The notes beneath the pieces are model-generated. The model was given only the letters and a program-made list of their open reading frames with translations, ran no database searches and was not told where the DNA came from. A stretch of 8,021 nt of DNA from Hyphomicrobiales bacterium (lineage in GTDB: Bacteria; Pseudomonadota; Alphaproteobacteria; Parvibaculales; Parvibaculaceae), in assembly GCA_015655095.1 (NCBI GenBank), contig JAATFR010000305.1:1-8021 (forward strand). The letters are read 5' to 3'. This document shows, piece after piece, positions 1-6,532 of this stretch. Numbering within the stretch: the stretch's first letter is position 1; every line of letters starts with the position of its first letter. A program made the position numbers and the translations under genes.

Positions 1-142
1 CGTCGCCCAGACTGTCATCGTCCGCGGGCACAACCGGCATCAGCGACAGACGGTCCGCCACCCGGATGATGCGAGCCAGGTTTTCGATCCGCTCCATATT
101 GCGGGCGACCCAGTAGAGATTATCGGCGGTGCGGCTCAACAT
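1..142 (-). CDS. Alpha-E domain (DUF403) protein, N-terminal part
   Basis: The reverse strand encodes the first 47 residues of a protein beginning MLSRTADNLYWVARNMER, and the rest lies beyond the left edge. This opening, with the conserved LSRxADNLYWxARxxER pattern, is the hallmark of the alpha-E family (DUF403, COG2307), an all-helical domain of unknown biochemical function. The start is supported by a GAAAGGG Shine-Dalgarno-like sequence at 151-157, eight bases upstream. The gene follows the ATP-grasp gene on the same strand with a 66-base gap, so the two are probably co-transcribed. That order (ATP-grasp, alpha-E, then often a transglutaminase-like protein) is common in proteobacteria. Comparative genomics has proposed that the set makes or attaches a peptide, with no firm experimental role. 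The identity is secure despite truncation because the N-terminal signature is so characteristic. Confidence 0.88.
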   Translation of the reverse strand, partial: MLSRTADNLYWVARNMERIENLARIIRVADRLSLMPVVPADDDSLGD

Positions 143-208
143 GTCGGTACCCTTTCGGGAAACGCAGAGAAATTTTTTCCAGATGCCCACGCCCGATCAT
201 CAGCGTGA

Positions 209-1642
209 TCATTTTTCATTCAGCACCCAGGTGTCCTTGGTTCCGCCACCCTGGCTGGAATTGACCACAAGCGAACCTTCGCGGAGCGCCACGCGGGTAA
301 GCCCGCCCGGCACCACGCGGATTTCCGAGCCTGCCAGCACGAAAGGCCGCAGATCGACATGGCGGGGCGCCACGCCATCATCGACAAAGGTGGGGCAGGT
401 GGAGAGCGCCAACGTCGGCTGGGCGATGAACTGATCCGGCTGGGCCTTGACGCGCAGCGCATATTCATCGCGCTCGGCCTTTGTCGATTTCGGCCCGATC
501 AACATGCCGTACCCGCCCGAACCATGGACTTCCTTAACCACCAGCTCGTGCAGGTTTTCCATCACATATTTATATTCATCAGGCTTGTTGCACTGAAAGG
601 TCGGGACATTGCGCAAGATCGGCTTTTCGCCCAGATAGAACTGGATCATTTCCGGCACATAGACATAGGTCGCCTTATCGTCGGCGATGCCCGAGCCGAC
701 CGCATTGGCGAGATTTATATTGCCGGCCCTATAAGCGCTCATCAACCCCGGCACGCCAAGCACGGATTCAGGATTAAAGACCAGCGGGTCGATGAACTCA
801 TCATCCAGACGCCTGTAGAGAACATCGACGCGCCGTGGACCTTCGGTCGTGCGCATATAGACGATGTCATCCTTCACATAGAGATCCGGTCCCTCGACCA
901 GTTCGATACCCATCTGGTCGGCGAGGAAGGAATGCTCGTAATAGGCGCTGTTATAGATGCCGGGAGTCAGCAGCGCGACCGTGGGCTCGTTCTCGCAGTT
1001 GCGCGGCGCAACAGAGGACAATGTATAAAGCAGATCATCACAATAATGATCGACCGGGGCTACATTGTAGCGCGAGAAGAGATCGGGAAAGAGCCGCATG
1101 GTGATTTCGCGGTTCTCCAGCATATAGGAGACACCCGATGGCGTGCGGCAATTATCCTCCAGCACATAGAACTCGTCGGGACCAACGCGAACCATGTCGA
1201 TGCCCGCTATATGGGTGTAGATGTCGCGCGGCACCGAGACGCCCTGCATCTCGTGACGGTAAGTCGCATTCATCAGCACCTGATTTCCGGGGATAAGCCC
1301 CGCCTTCAGGATTTCCTGTTTGCCATAGACGTCGGCGATGAAAGCGTTGAGAGCGCGGACACGCTGGACCAGCCCCGATGAAATCCGCTTCCATTCCTGC
1401 GCCTCGATGATGCGGGGAATAATGTCGAAAGGAATGATCCGTTCCGGATCTCCGCCTTCTCCATAAACGGCGAACGTAATGCCGGTTCTGCGAAAGAAGG
1501 TCTCCGCCTCATCCCGCCGAAGCGCGAGCATGTTTGGCGGGGTCTCTGCGAGCCATTCGCTGAGTTTACGGTAGGCGGGCCGAACGCTGCCCTGACCGGA
1601 ACCCATTTCGTCGAAGATGGCCGTGAGGATGTCTGAGGCCAT
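209..1642 (-). CDS. Circularly permuted type 2 ATP-grasp protein (DUF404/DUF407)
   Basis: This 477-residue protein matches the usual length of the circularly permuted ATP-grasp family (COG2308). Visible family blocks, numbered from the chosen start, are RIIPFDIIPRII (about 68-79), VLEDNCRTPSGVSY (160-173), VDVLYRRLDDEFIDP (272-286), NAVGSGIADDK (313-323), the glycine-rich KEVHGSGGYGMLIGP loop (370-384), HVDLRPFVL (428-436) and the C-terminal SSQGGGTKDTW segment. ATP-grasp enzymes join a carboxylate to an amine or thiol through an acyl phosphate. For this family the substrate is not established; a peptide-ligase or peptide-tagging role has been proposed from its neighbours. I chose the ATG at 1642 because GGGAG lies five bases upstream. 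A longer in-frame ATG at 1654 adds four residues but has no good ribosome site. No signal peptide or membrane segment is seen, so it should be cytoplasmic. The alpha-E gene follows 66 bases downstream. Family assignment is sure; function is not. Confidence 0.93.
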   Translation of the reverse strand: MASDILTAIFDEMGSGQGSVRPAYRKLSEWLAETPPNMLALRRDEAETFFRRTGITFAVYGEGGDPERIIPFDIIPRIIEAQEWKRISSGLVQRVRALNAFIADVYGKQEILKAGLIPGNQVLMNATYRHEMQGVSVPRDIYTHIAGIDMVRVGPDEFYVLEDNCRTPSGVSYMLENREITMRLFPDLFSRYNVAPVDHYCDDLLYTLSSVAPRNCENEPTVALLTPGIYNSAYYEHSFLADQMGIELVEGPDLYVKDDIVYMRTTEGPRRVDVLYRRLDDEFIDPLVFNPESVLGVPGLMSAYRAGNINLANAVGSGIADDKATYVYVPEMIQFYLGEKPILRNVPTFQCNKPDEYKYVMENLHELVVKEVHGSGGYGMLIGPKSTKAERDEYALRVKAQPDQFIAQPTLALSTCPTFVDDGVAPRHVDLRPFVLAGSEIRVVPGGLTRVALREGSLVVNSSQGGGTKDTWVLNEK

Positions 1643-1647
1643 CGCTA

Positions 1648-1652
1648 CTCCC
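1648..1652 (-). promoter_or_regulatory. Ribosome binding site deciding the ATP-grasp start
   Basis: On the reverse strand GGGAG is followed by TAGCG and then ATG at 1642, a near-ideal five-base spacing. The site overlaps the first codons of the longer candidate frame starting at 1654, which itself lacks a purine-rich leader. This favours translation from 1642. Confidence 0.6.
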
Positions 1653-1899
1653 ATTGCGGCGCACCAGGCGCTTCTAATCTCACTCCCCTGCAGAGCAAAT
1701 CCGGTGCCATTCGGATAAGGGGAACCACTGACATTAAATCTAAATTTAGGCAGCTAACGCTAGCATAGGAGTTTAATCACGGGAGGGAATATCAATCGCT
1801 CGATCCAGCCCGGCGAAATGAAGGCGGCTGTTTGTGCCGCCCACACCCGGGCATTGCGCCCGCTGCCCCGTCAACAAGCCCCGGATAAGAGCCATTCAA

Positions 1900-1917
1900 C
1901 TGTCATAAAACTGAAGT
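1900..1917 (+). promoter_or_regulatory. PhoB-box-like sequence
   Basis: The sequence CTGTCATAAAACTGAAGT fits the Pho box layout of two 7-base repeats separated by four A/T bases. The first repeat is a perfect CTGTCAT, the spacer is AAAA, and the second repeat CTGAAGT matches at four of seven positions. The orientation points rightward, away from the ATP-grasp operon and toward the region before the convergent transglycosylase gene end, where no clear gene exists. It could therefore be fortuitous, act on an unrecognised transcript, or act at a distance. The half-degenerate second repeat keeps confidence low. Confidence 0.35.
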
Positions 1918-1924
1918 GGGCTGA

Positions 1925-1959
1925 CCGGGAAACGGACTTCATCTCCGGCCGTTACCCGG
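1925..1959. repeat. Inverted repeat, 11-base arms, stem-loop
   Basis: CCGGGAAACGG at 1925-1935 and CCGTTACCCGG at 1949-1959 are inverted copies with a single mismatch, separated by 13 bases. As RNA this would form a stable stem-loop with one internal mismatch. It begins seven bases after the PhoB-box-like sequence. It is not followed by a T run on either strand, so a simple Rho-independent terminator is unlikely. It could be an operator, part of a structured RNA, or a stem of a factor-dependent terminator. Confidence 0.55.
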
Positions 1960-2094
1960 GCGGGTGCCGTCCATAGGCAAGGGCCTGGAAACGGAGATGA
2001 TCAGGCTGGAGAATATGACCACCACCGGCAACCTTCTGATTGATCCATTTGTTCAACGAGCGTTCAAACGCACAATTTTTAGCCATATCCTCGC

Positions 2095-2130
2095 GGCACC
2101 ATCAGCGCGCCGTGCCCAGTTTATCGGCAC
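2095..2130. repeat. Alternating GGCAC / GTGCC / GGCAC arms
   Basis: Three 5-base arms alternate: GGCAC (2095-2099), GTGCC (2112-2116) and GGCAC (2126-2130). The middle arm can pair with either outer arm, giving two mutually exclusive small hairpins. They lie just downstream of the transglycosylase stop on the reverse strand. Next to them, AACC...GGTT with an inner GAGA/TCTC (2142-2165) forms another weak stem. No T tract follows, so a terminator role is not shown. Confidence 0.3.
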
Positions 2131-2166
2131 ATGCCTTTCTGAACCCGCGAGAGGGTCTCCCGGTTC

Positions 2167-3465
2167 CTACTGCTGGATACGATCAAGCAGATCGCTGTCG
2201 GCATAACCATCGGCGGGCAAACCGATCGACTGCTGATAAGCGCGCACGGCCTTGCGCGTATTGGCACCGAGGATGCCATCCGCCTGACCGGGGTTATAGC
2301 CTTTCGCGGCCAACCGGGTCTGGAGCGCTATCCGTTCGGAAAGCGACAGGGGCCGGTCGCCCCGTGGCCATGACGCCACAATGCCCGGACGCCCCCTCAT
2401 CGCGTCCGCGAGCAGCGAAACCGCCAGACCGTAGGATGTCGAATTATTGTAAGTGAGAATCATCCGGTAATTGTTCAGGACGATGAAAGTCGGCCCCCGA
2501 TAGCCTGCCGGGAGCAGGATGGCGGCGGGAGCATTCTGTTCCTTTACGCCGAACCCGTCGCCATTGATCTGGCGGACGCCCAGGGCCGCCCATTCCCGCA
2601 CAGTTTTACGCGATGCCGGATCAGCCTGGGCATAATCGAACCCCTTGGGCAGACGCACCTCATAACCCCAGCGCCCGCCCGTTTCCCAACCCGACATCTT
2701 GAGATAATTGGCGGTCGAGGCCAGCGCATCGGCGGTGCTCTGCCAGACATCGCGGCGGCCGTCGCCGTCGAAATCGGCGGCGTAACGGTTATAAGTAACC
2801 GGAATGAACTGGGTTTGCCCCATGGCCCCCGCCCAGGAACCAACGAGGCCGTCGCGCGTGACATCGCCATGCTGGAGAATTTCGAGGGCTGCTATGAGCT
2901 GGCTCTGGCCATAGGCCACCCGCCGCCCCTGATAGGACAGGCTGGCAAGCGAGCGGACCACGCTCTTCCTGCCCATGACGCGCCCGAAGCCAGATTCGAT
3001 GCCCCAGATCGCCACCAGCGTATAACGGTCCACCCCGTAGCGCTGCTCGATCCTGTCCAGCAATTCCTTGTTGGCTTCGATCAGCTGGCGGCCGGTCGCG
3101 ATCCGGTCTGGAGAAACAATGCGATCAATATAGACCCAGATCGGGCGGTTGAATTCGGGCTGGGCCGAATCAGCCGCAAGAATCGATGGATCGGGCTCGA
3201 TCCCCGCCAGCGCGGCATCATAAATCTCCGGGCGGATGCCCTGGGAGATCGCCACATCGCGGAACTTTGCCTTCCAGCTCTGATAATCCCCCTCATTGAT
3301 CACCGGCACGGCAGCGGGAGGCTCGCTGGCCGGGGCAGCGGCAGGCGCGGTCTGGGCGGCGGTCACCGGCGGGGTCGCGCCCGCACAGCCTGCCAGCGAC
3401 ACCGCCAGCAGACACGTTACAGCCATTCTCCCGAATTTGCCTGTTGCCCGCATTTGTACCCCCAT
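2167..3465 (-). CDS. Lytic murein transglycosylase, lipoprotein, with peptidoglycan-binding domain
   Basis: This 432-residue protein cleaves the glycan strands of peptidoglycan non-hydrolytically to leave 1,6-anhydro-muramyl ends. Residues 1-27 form a lipoprotein signal: basic start, hydrophobic stretch, and lipobox LAGC with Cys27 as the lipidation site. An Ala/Pro-rich linker follows (about 28-55). The MltB-like SLT_2 domain covers about 60-360 and contains the catalytic Glu157 in IWGIESGFG, the block GAMGQTQFIP (214-222) and DFDGDGRRDVW (231-241), which corresponds to the EF-hand-like calcium site of MltB/Slt35. A PG_binding_1 domain closes the protein (about 375-432, with GYNPGQADGILGANTR). 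It should sit at the outer membrane facing the periplasm; position 28 is Ala, not the inner-membrane retention Asp. The second ATG at 3453 is an alternative start and gives a neat 23-residue signal. It differs from E. coli MltB in carrying the C-terminal binding domain, so I give no symbol. Confidence 0.94.
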   Translation of the reverse strand: MGVQMRATGKFGRMAVTCLLAVSLAGCAGATPPVTAAQTAPAAAPASEPPAAVPVINEGDYQSWKAKFRDVAISQGIRPEIYDAALAGIEPDPSILAADSAQPEFNRPIWVYIDRIVSPDRIATGRQLIEANKELLDRIEQRYGVDRYTLVAIWGIESGFGRVMGRKSVVRSLASLSYQGRRVAYGQSQLIAALEILQHGDVTRDGLVGSWAGAMGQTQFIPVTYNRYAADFDGDGRRDVWQSTADALASTANYLKMSGWETGGRWGYEVRLPKGFDYAQADPASRKTVREWAALGVRQINGDGFGVKEQNAPAAILLPAGYRGPTFIVLNNYRMILTYNNSTSYGLAVSLLADAMRGRPGIVASWPRGDRPLSLSERIALQTRLAAKGYNPGQADGILGANTRKAVRAYQQSIGLPADGYADSDLLDRIQQ

Positions 3466-3481
3466 TTGCTTTTCACATCAG

Positions 3482-3487
3482 CCTCCT
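3482..3487 (-). promoter_or_regulatory. Perfect AGGAGG, oddly placed, upstream of the transglycosylase
   Basis: On the reverse strand a perfect Shine-Dalgarno AGGAGG lies 16 bases before the ATG at 3465, longer than the usual 5-10. Between them is ATG immediately followed by TGA, out of frame with the gene, beginning three bases after AGGAGG. A weaker GGGGG sits five bases before the alternative ATG at 3453. Which start is used cannot be settled from sequence alone. Confidence 0.35.
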
Positions 3488-3650
3488 GATAAGGCCCCTT
3501 GCTATCTCGCCCGCAAGCGGAAAATGCAGCAAACCGAAGACAGTCTTTAATGAACCCGCCCTGTTTGTGAATGTTAAACCGGTATCGCGGGAGCGAGAGT
3601 CGTCATAAAGTCCGTGCGGTTCAGGCGTGCCGGGCCATTTGCGGGGATTT

Positions 3651-3655
3651 GGGAG
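3651..3655 (+). promoter_or_regulatory. Ribosome binding site deciding the galE TTG start
   Basis: GGGAG lies seven bases before TTG at 3663, which begins exactly where GalE proteins normally begin. The only longer candidate, GTG at 3627, has no purine-rich leader and would add 12 residues ahead of the Rossmann motif. Confidence 0.6.
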
Positions 3656-3662
3656 AGCGGGT

Positions 3663-4670
3663 TTGAGCACATTGGTGACAGGCGGGGCAGGCTACATCGG
3701 CAGCCACATGGTTCTGAATCTGGCCGAGGCCGGAGAAGAGGTCATCGTCGCCGATAACCTCACCACAGGTTTTGCCTGGGCCCTTCATCCTTCTGCGTTT
3801 TTCGGTCAGGGTGACATCGCAGACGAAGCCTTCCTCGACAGGCTGATCACGGAGCACCAGATAAAATCCGTCATTCACTTCGCCGGGTCGATCGCCGTCG
3901 CCGAATCGATGGCCGACCCGTTGAAATATTATCTTAACAATACGGCCAACTCCCGCACCCTGATCGAGCGCGCGGTCCGGGGGGGAGTCGAGAATTTCAT
4001 TTTCTCCTCAACCGCGGCAGTTTACGGCGCATCGCAGGGGGATCTGGTGGATGAAAACGCGCCCCTCAATCCGCTTTCTCCCTATGGCGCTTCCAAACTG
4101 ATGACGGAATGGATGCTGCGCGATGCGGCAGCGGCCCACGGCCTTCGATATGCCGCATTGCGCTATTTCAACGTGGCGGGCGCCGACCCGAAGGTACGCA
4201 CAGGCCAGTCAAACGCCAGCGCCATGCCCCTGATCAAGGTCGCGGTCCAGGCCGCGCTCGGTCTGCGTGGCCATATCGAGATTTTTGGCGAGGATTACCC
4301 TACGCCCGACGGAACAGGCGTGCGCGACTACATCCACGTCACAGACCTCGTCAACGCCCATTCGTCCGCCTTGACCTATCTGCGTGATGGCGGCGCAAGC
4401 TTTGTCGCCAATTGCGGTTACGGTCATGGCTTTTCGGTAAATGAGGTGCTGTGCTCGGTCGAGCGCGTCTCCGGCAAGAAACTCGACATCCGCCATGGCC
4501 TACGCCGCGCCGGCGACCCGGGCCGGCTTGTCGCCAATCCAGCCCGCATCAAGACGCTGGTCGACTGGCAACCCATCTACGATGATCTCGACACTATTGT
4601 GGCCCACGCCCTCGCCTGGGAGGAAAGGCTGGCTTCGACCCGCAGGAACATCCTGAGTGGCAAATACTGA
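3663..4670 (+). CDS. galE: UDP-glucose 4-epimerase
   Basis: GalE interconverts UDP-glucose and UDP-galactose in the cytoplasm using tightly bound NAD. From the TTG start the protein has 335 residues, the normal family length. It shows the NAD-binding glycine motif TGGAGYIGSH (6-15), the extended short-chain dehydrogenase active site with SSTAAVYG (115-122) and the catalytic YGASK pair Tyr141/Lys145, YFNVAGAD (168-175), and the GalE-specific run PTPDGTGVRDYIHVTDL (about 213-229). A longer frame from GTG at 3627 would place 12 non-homologous residues ahead of the Rossmann fold, so I reject it. The gene diverges from the transglycosylase and is followed 110 bases later by a small membrane ORF. 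With galU and ugd further right it links UDP-glucose to UDP-galactose supply for surface polysaccharide. Related epimerases acting on UDP-GlcNAc or UDP-glucuronate cannot be fully excluded, but the motifs are typical of GalE. Confidence 0.94.
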   Translation: MSTLVTGGAGYIGSHMVLNLAEAGEEVIVADNLTTGFAWALHPSAFFGQGDIADEAFLDRLITEHQIKSVIHFAGSIAVAESMADPLKYYLNNTANSRTLIERAVRGGVENFIFSSTAAVYGASQGDLVDENAPLNPLSPYGASKLMTEWMLRDAAAAHGLRYAALRYFNVAGADPKVRTGQSNASAMPLIKVAVQAALGLRGHIEIFGEDYPTPDGTGVRDYIHVTDLVNAHSSALTYLRDGGASFVANCGYGHGFSVNEVLCSVERVSGKKLDIRHGLRRAGDPGRLVANPARIKTLVDWQPIYDDLDTIVAHALAWEERLASTRRNILSGKY

Positions 4671-4744
4671 AACAAACGGCCGCCCAGGCCGCCTGTTAGA
4701 CAATGATTAATGATTTTCAGCTACGGTGAGCAACGCAAACATCA

Positions 4745-4758
4745 TCTTGACTTCAAGA
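4745..4758. repeat. 14-base palindrome (TCTTGA-CT-TCAAGA)
   Basis: Two perfect 6-base arms are separated by two bases. The palindrome overlaps the TTGACT that could serve as a -35 box before the small membrane ORF, an arrangement typical of operators. Upstream at 4702-4715 is a tandem pair of AATGATT. The rest of the 110 bases after galE shows no T-tailed terminator. Confidence 0.5.
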
Positions 4759-4777
4759 ATAAGGGTCCGGGTTATAC
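4747..4777 (+). promoter_or_regulatory. Possible promoter before the small membrane ORF
   Basis: TTGACT (4747-4752) and TTATAC (4772-4777) resemble -35 and -10 boxes, with a 19-base spacer that is longer than ideal. The ATG at 4781 lies only three bases after the -10-like box, so transcription would begin at or just inside the ORF. Either translation starts elsewhere, the message is close to leaderless, or this is not the promoter. Confidence 0.3.
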
Positions 4778-4780
4778 CTT

Positions 4781-5008
4781 ATGAGAAATATCCCCGTCGT
4801 CGATGATCGCATCGCCGCTTCGAGCCCATGCAACCATTTCAGAGAAGACGCAGAAGAAGCCGACCCAGTTTTTCATTTGGAATCTGCGATCAAAGGCTAT
4901 CCGCCCCTCGTCCTTCTTCTGGTCTGGATTATCTCCATTGCTGTAAGCTGGGGAGTTGTGATCGAATTCACAATATTCATCAGAACAGCATTACTGGACC
5001 TGACGTAG
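4781..5008 (+). CDS. Hypothetical small single-pass membrane protein
   Basis: I do not recognise this 75-residue product. Residues 1-40 are polar and rather acidic (REDAEEADP at 21-29). Residues about 41-67 form one strongly hydrophobic segment, PPLVLLLVWIISIAVSW followed by GVVIEFTIFI, long enough to span the inner membrane. A short tail RTALLDLT ends it. No clear Shine-Dalgarno precedes the ATG. About half of its codons end in G or C, fewer than expected beside its neighbours, and it uses AGA three times, so codon use does not strongly support a native coding gene. It lies 110 bases after galE on the same strand and stops 54 bases before the convergent manC stop. The coherent polar-then-membrane layout makes a real small membrane protein plausible, perhaps linked to envelope polysaccharide by position only. 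It could also be a chance frame. Confidence 0.45.
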   Translation: MRNIPVVDDRIAASSPCNHFREDAEEADPVFHLESAIKGYPPLVLLLVWIISIAVSWGVVIEFTIFIRTALLDLT

Positions 5009-5062
5009 AGAAAACAGCTCCACGGTTGCCTCCCTTACAGTTTTCCGCTTTGGAGGGGGCAT

Positions 5063-6493
5063 CTACTCCGCGGCACTGGCCTGGTCGGGAACCCGGCCAT
5101 ATATATCGTCAAAACGCACGATATCGTCTTCGCCAAGATAGACGCCTGACTGAACCTCAATGAGGCTCAAAGGCTCCGTGCCAGGATTTTCAAGCCGGTG
5201 CCGGGTTTCAACGGGAATGTAGGTCGATTCGTTTTCATTGAGGATCATGACATTGTCACCGACCGTGACCCGCGCCTGGCCGCGAACCACCACCCAGTGT
5301 TCCGCACGCTTGTAATGCATCTGGAGCGAGAGCGAGGCGCCGGGATAGACCATCAGATGCTTGACCTGGTGACGTTCGCCAGAAGTGACGCCTTCATAAT
5401 AGCCCCAGGGCCGATAGACACGCCGGTGCAGATCAGCCTCGCCGCGGCTCGCGCTCCGCAATTGCTCCACGATCTTTTTCACGTCCTGCACCCTGTCGCG
5501 ATGCGCAACGAGCACCGCATCATCGGTGGCGATGACGACCACATCGTCGATGCCCACCAGAGCGACGAGGCCTGACTCCGCCCGGACATAATTATTGCTG
5601 GCATCCTGCGTGAGAACGTCGCCACTGACGACGTTTCCGTCCTTATCCTTTTTGCCGATGTCCCACAGCGCGGACCAGCTGCCGACATCGCTCCAGCCGA
5701 TGTCGGCCAGAACCACGGCTGCGTCCTTCGTATGCTCCATCACCGCATAGTCGATGGAGTCGGCAGGGCAGCTTTCAAAAGCCTCAGGCTGAAGGCGCAG
5801 AAAATCGAGATCGCGCGTCCCCTTGAGCGTGGCCTCCGCAGCGCCCGCCACGATCTGCGGGCAATAAAGCTTCATTTCTTCAAGTATGCGATCGGCCCCG
5901 AACATGAACATGCCGGAATTCCAGCTATAGCCCCCATCCGCCAGATAGGCCCGGGCCGTCTCCAGATCCGGCTTCTCCACGAATTCGGCAACAGTGAAAC
6001 CCTCGCCTGCAACGTCCCCCCGCCGGATATAGCCATAGCCTGTTTCAGGCTGGGTTGGCACGATACCAAAGGCAACCAGCTTGCCCGCTCGCGCAAGCGC
6101 CGCGCCTTTGGCGACAACAGCATGGAAGACGGAAAGTTTCTCGATGTGATGATCGGCGGGAAGAACCAGCAAAATACCCTTTGGGTCCTTTGCCTGAATA
6201 AAAGTGGCCGCGGCCGCAATCGCAGGCGCGGTATTTTTCCCGACCGGCTCCAGCAAATGAGCAGCGGCACCGACGCCCATGTCCTGAAGCTGCTGGGCAA
6301 TGATGAACCGATGCTCGTTGTTCGATACGATAAGGGGCGGCGCATACTCAAACCCGCCCGTCACCCTGGAGACGGTTTCCTGAAGCATGGTGCGCTCGGT
6401 CAGCAATGGCAGCAACTGCTTGGGAAACAGTGATCTGGACGTGGGCCAGAGGCGCGAACCAACACCACCTGAAAGAATAACTGGATAGATCAT
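5063..6493 (-). CDS. manC: Mannose-1-phosphate guanylyltransferase / mannose-6-phosphate isomerase
   Basis: This bifunctional enzyme isomerises fructose-6-phosphate and mannose-6-phosphate and makes GDP-mannose from mannose-1-phosphate and GTP. The 476-residue length is typical of the ManC/AlgA/XanB family. The N-terminal nucleotidyltransferase shows the signature LSGGVGSRLWPTSR (7-20) with FPKQ (23-26), LEPVGKNTAPA (81-91), LPADHHI (111-117) and the sugar-phosphate motif VEKP (172-175). The C-terminal type II isomerase cupin starts near RPWGYYE (361-367) and has the metal-binding block QMHYKRAEHW (391-400) and the closing region DDIVRFDDIYGR (456-467). The ATG is preceded by AGAGG six bases upstream (6500-6504). 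It reads opposite to galE and galU, so it has its own promoter, and no phosphomannomutase is seen here to supply mannose-1-phosphate. The start motif reads GSR where most homologues have GTR, a conservative change. Confidence 0.95.
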   Translation of the reverse strand: MIYPVILSGGVGSRLWPTSRSLFPKQLLPLLTERTMLQETVSRVTGGFEYAPPLIVSNNEHRFIIAQQLQDMGVGAAAHLLEPVGKNTAPAIAAAATFIQAKDPKGILLVLPADHHIEKLSVFHAVVAKGAALARAGKLVAFGIVPTQPETGYGYIRRGDVAGEGFTVAEFVEKPDLETARAYLADGGYSWNSGMFMFGADRILEEMKLYCPQIVAGAAEATLKGTRDLDFLRLQPEAFESCPADSIDYAVMEHTKDAAVVLADIGWSDVGSWSALWDIGKKDKDGNVVSGDVLTQDASNNYVRAESGLVALVGIDDVVVIATDDAVLVAHRDRVQDVKKIVEQLRSASRGEADLHRRVYRPWGYYEGVTSGERHQVKHLMVYPGASLSLQMHYKRAEHWVVVRGQARVTVGDNVMILNENESTYIPVETRHRLENPGTEPLSLIEVQSGVYLGEDDIVRFDDIYGRVPDQASAAE

Positions 6494-6532
6494 AGCCGTC
6501 CTCTGGGTGGGCTCAGAACATCAAACCGATTT

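Larger units (their letters stand above)
1655..2166. other. Gene-free region with inverted repeats, 512 bases
   Basis: No convincing gene lies between the ATP-grasp start and the stop of the transglycosylase gene. An open frame on the + strand (1964-2206, 80 codons from GTG) runs into the end of the transglycosylase gene, has a poor start context and resembles nothing I know. The stretch must carry the promoter of the leftward ATP-grasp operon, but I cannot pick convincing -35 and -10 boxes. It also holds a perfect 10-base palindrome CTAAATTTAG (1740-1749), GCTA-ACGC-TAGC (1753-1764), a GC hairpin GGCGGC-7-GCCGCC (1823-1841), a PhoB-box-like sequence (1900-1917), a long stem-loop (1925-1959) and alternating GGCAC/GTGCC arms (2095-2130). 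None of the hairpins is followed by a run of T on either strand. Confidence 0.75.
3466..3662. other. Divergent intergenic region, transglycosylase / galE
   Basis: About 200 bases separate two divergent genes and must contain both promoters, but no -35/-10 pair stands out. Visible features are the small palindrome AAGAC-A-GTCTT (3537-3547), an AT-rich run near 3540-3590, and the purine-rich leader before galE. Confidence 0.5.

Noticed and set aside
359..1381. 340-codon + strand open frame
   Set aside because: It is antisense to the ATP-grasp gene, whose family motifs are unmistakable; long antisense frames are common in GC-rich DNA.
1818..1976. Possible 52-residue + strand ORF beginning MKAAVCAAH
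   Set aside because: No ribosome site, includes the stem-loop and PhoB-like box, and has low-complexity basic composition typical of chance frames.
2136..2169. GGAAC...GTT general-stress (EcfG-type) promoter on the reverse strand
   Set aside because: The spacing is about 18 bases without the usual CGTT, and GGAAC falls at the end of the transglycosylase gene with no target gene at a suitable distance.
1964..2206. 80-codon + strand open frame from GTG in the gene-free region
   Set aside because: Poor start context, overlaps the 3' end of the transglycosylase gene, and the product has no recognisable family or domain.
4679..4696. GC-rich repeat GGCCGCC-CA-GGCCGCC after galE as a terminator
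   Set aside because: It is a direct repeat with only a four-base self-complementary stem and no T run.
5010..5061. Possible bidirectional terminator between the small ORF and manC (GAAAAC...GTTTTC; TGCCTCC...GGGGGCA)
   Set aside because: The six-base A/T-rich arms span a 24-base loop and the second stem relies on a wobble pair and a long loop; neither gives a convincing GC stem with a T tail.
5732..6433. 233-codon + strand open frame
   Set aside because: Antisense shadow of manC, with no family features.
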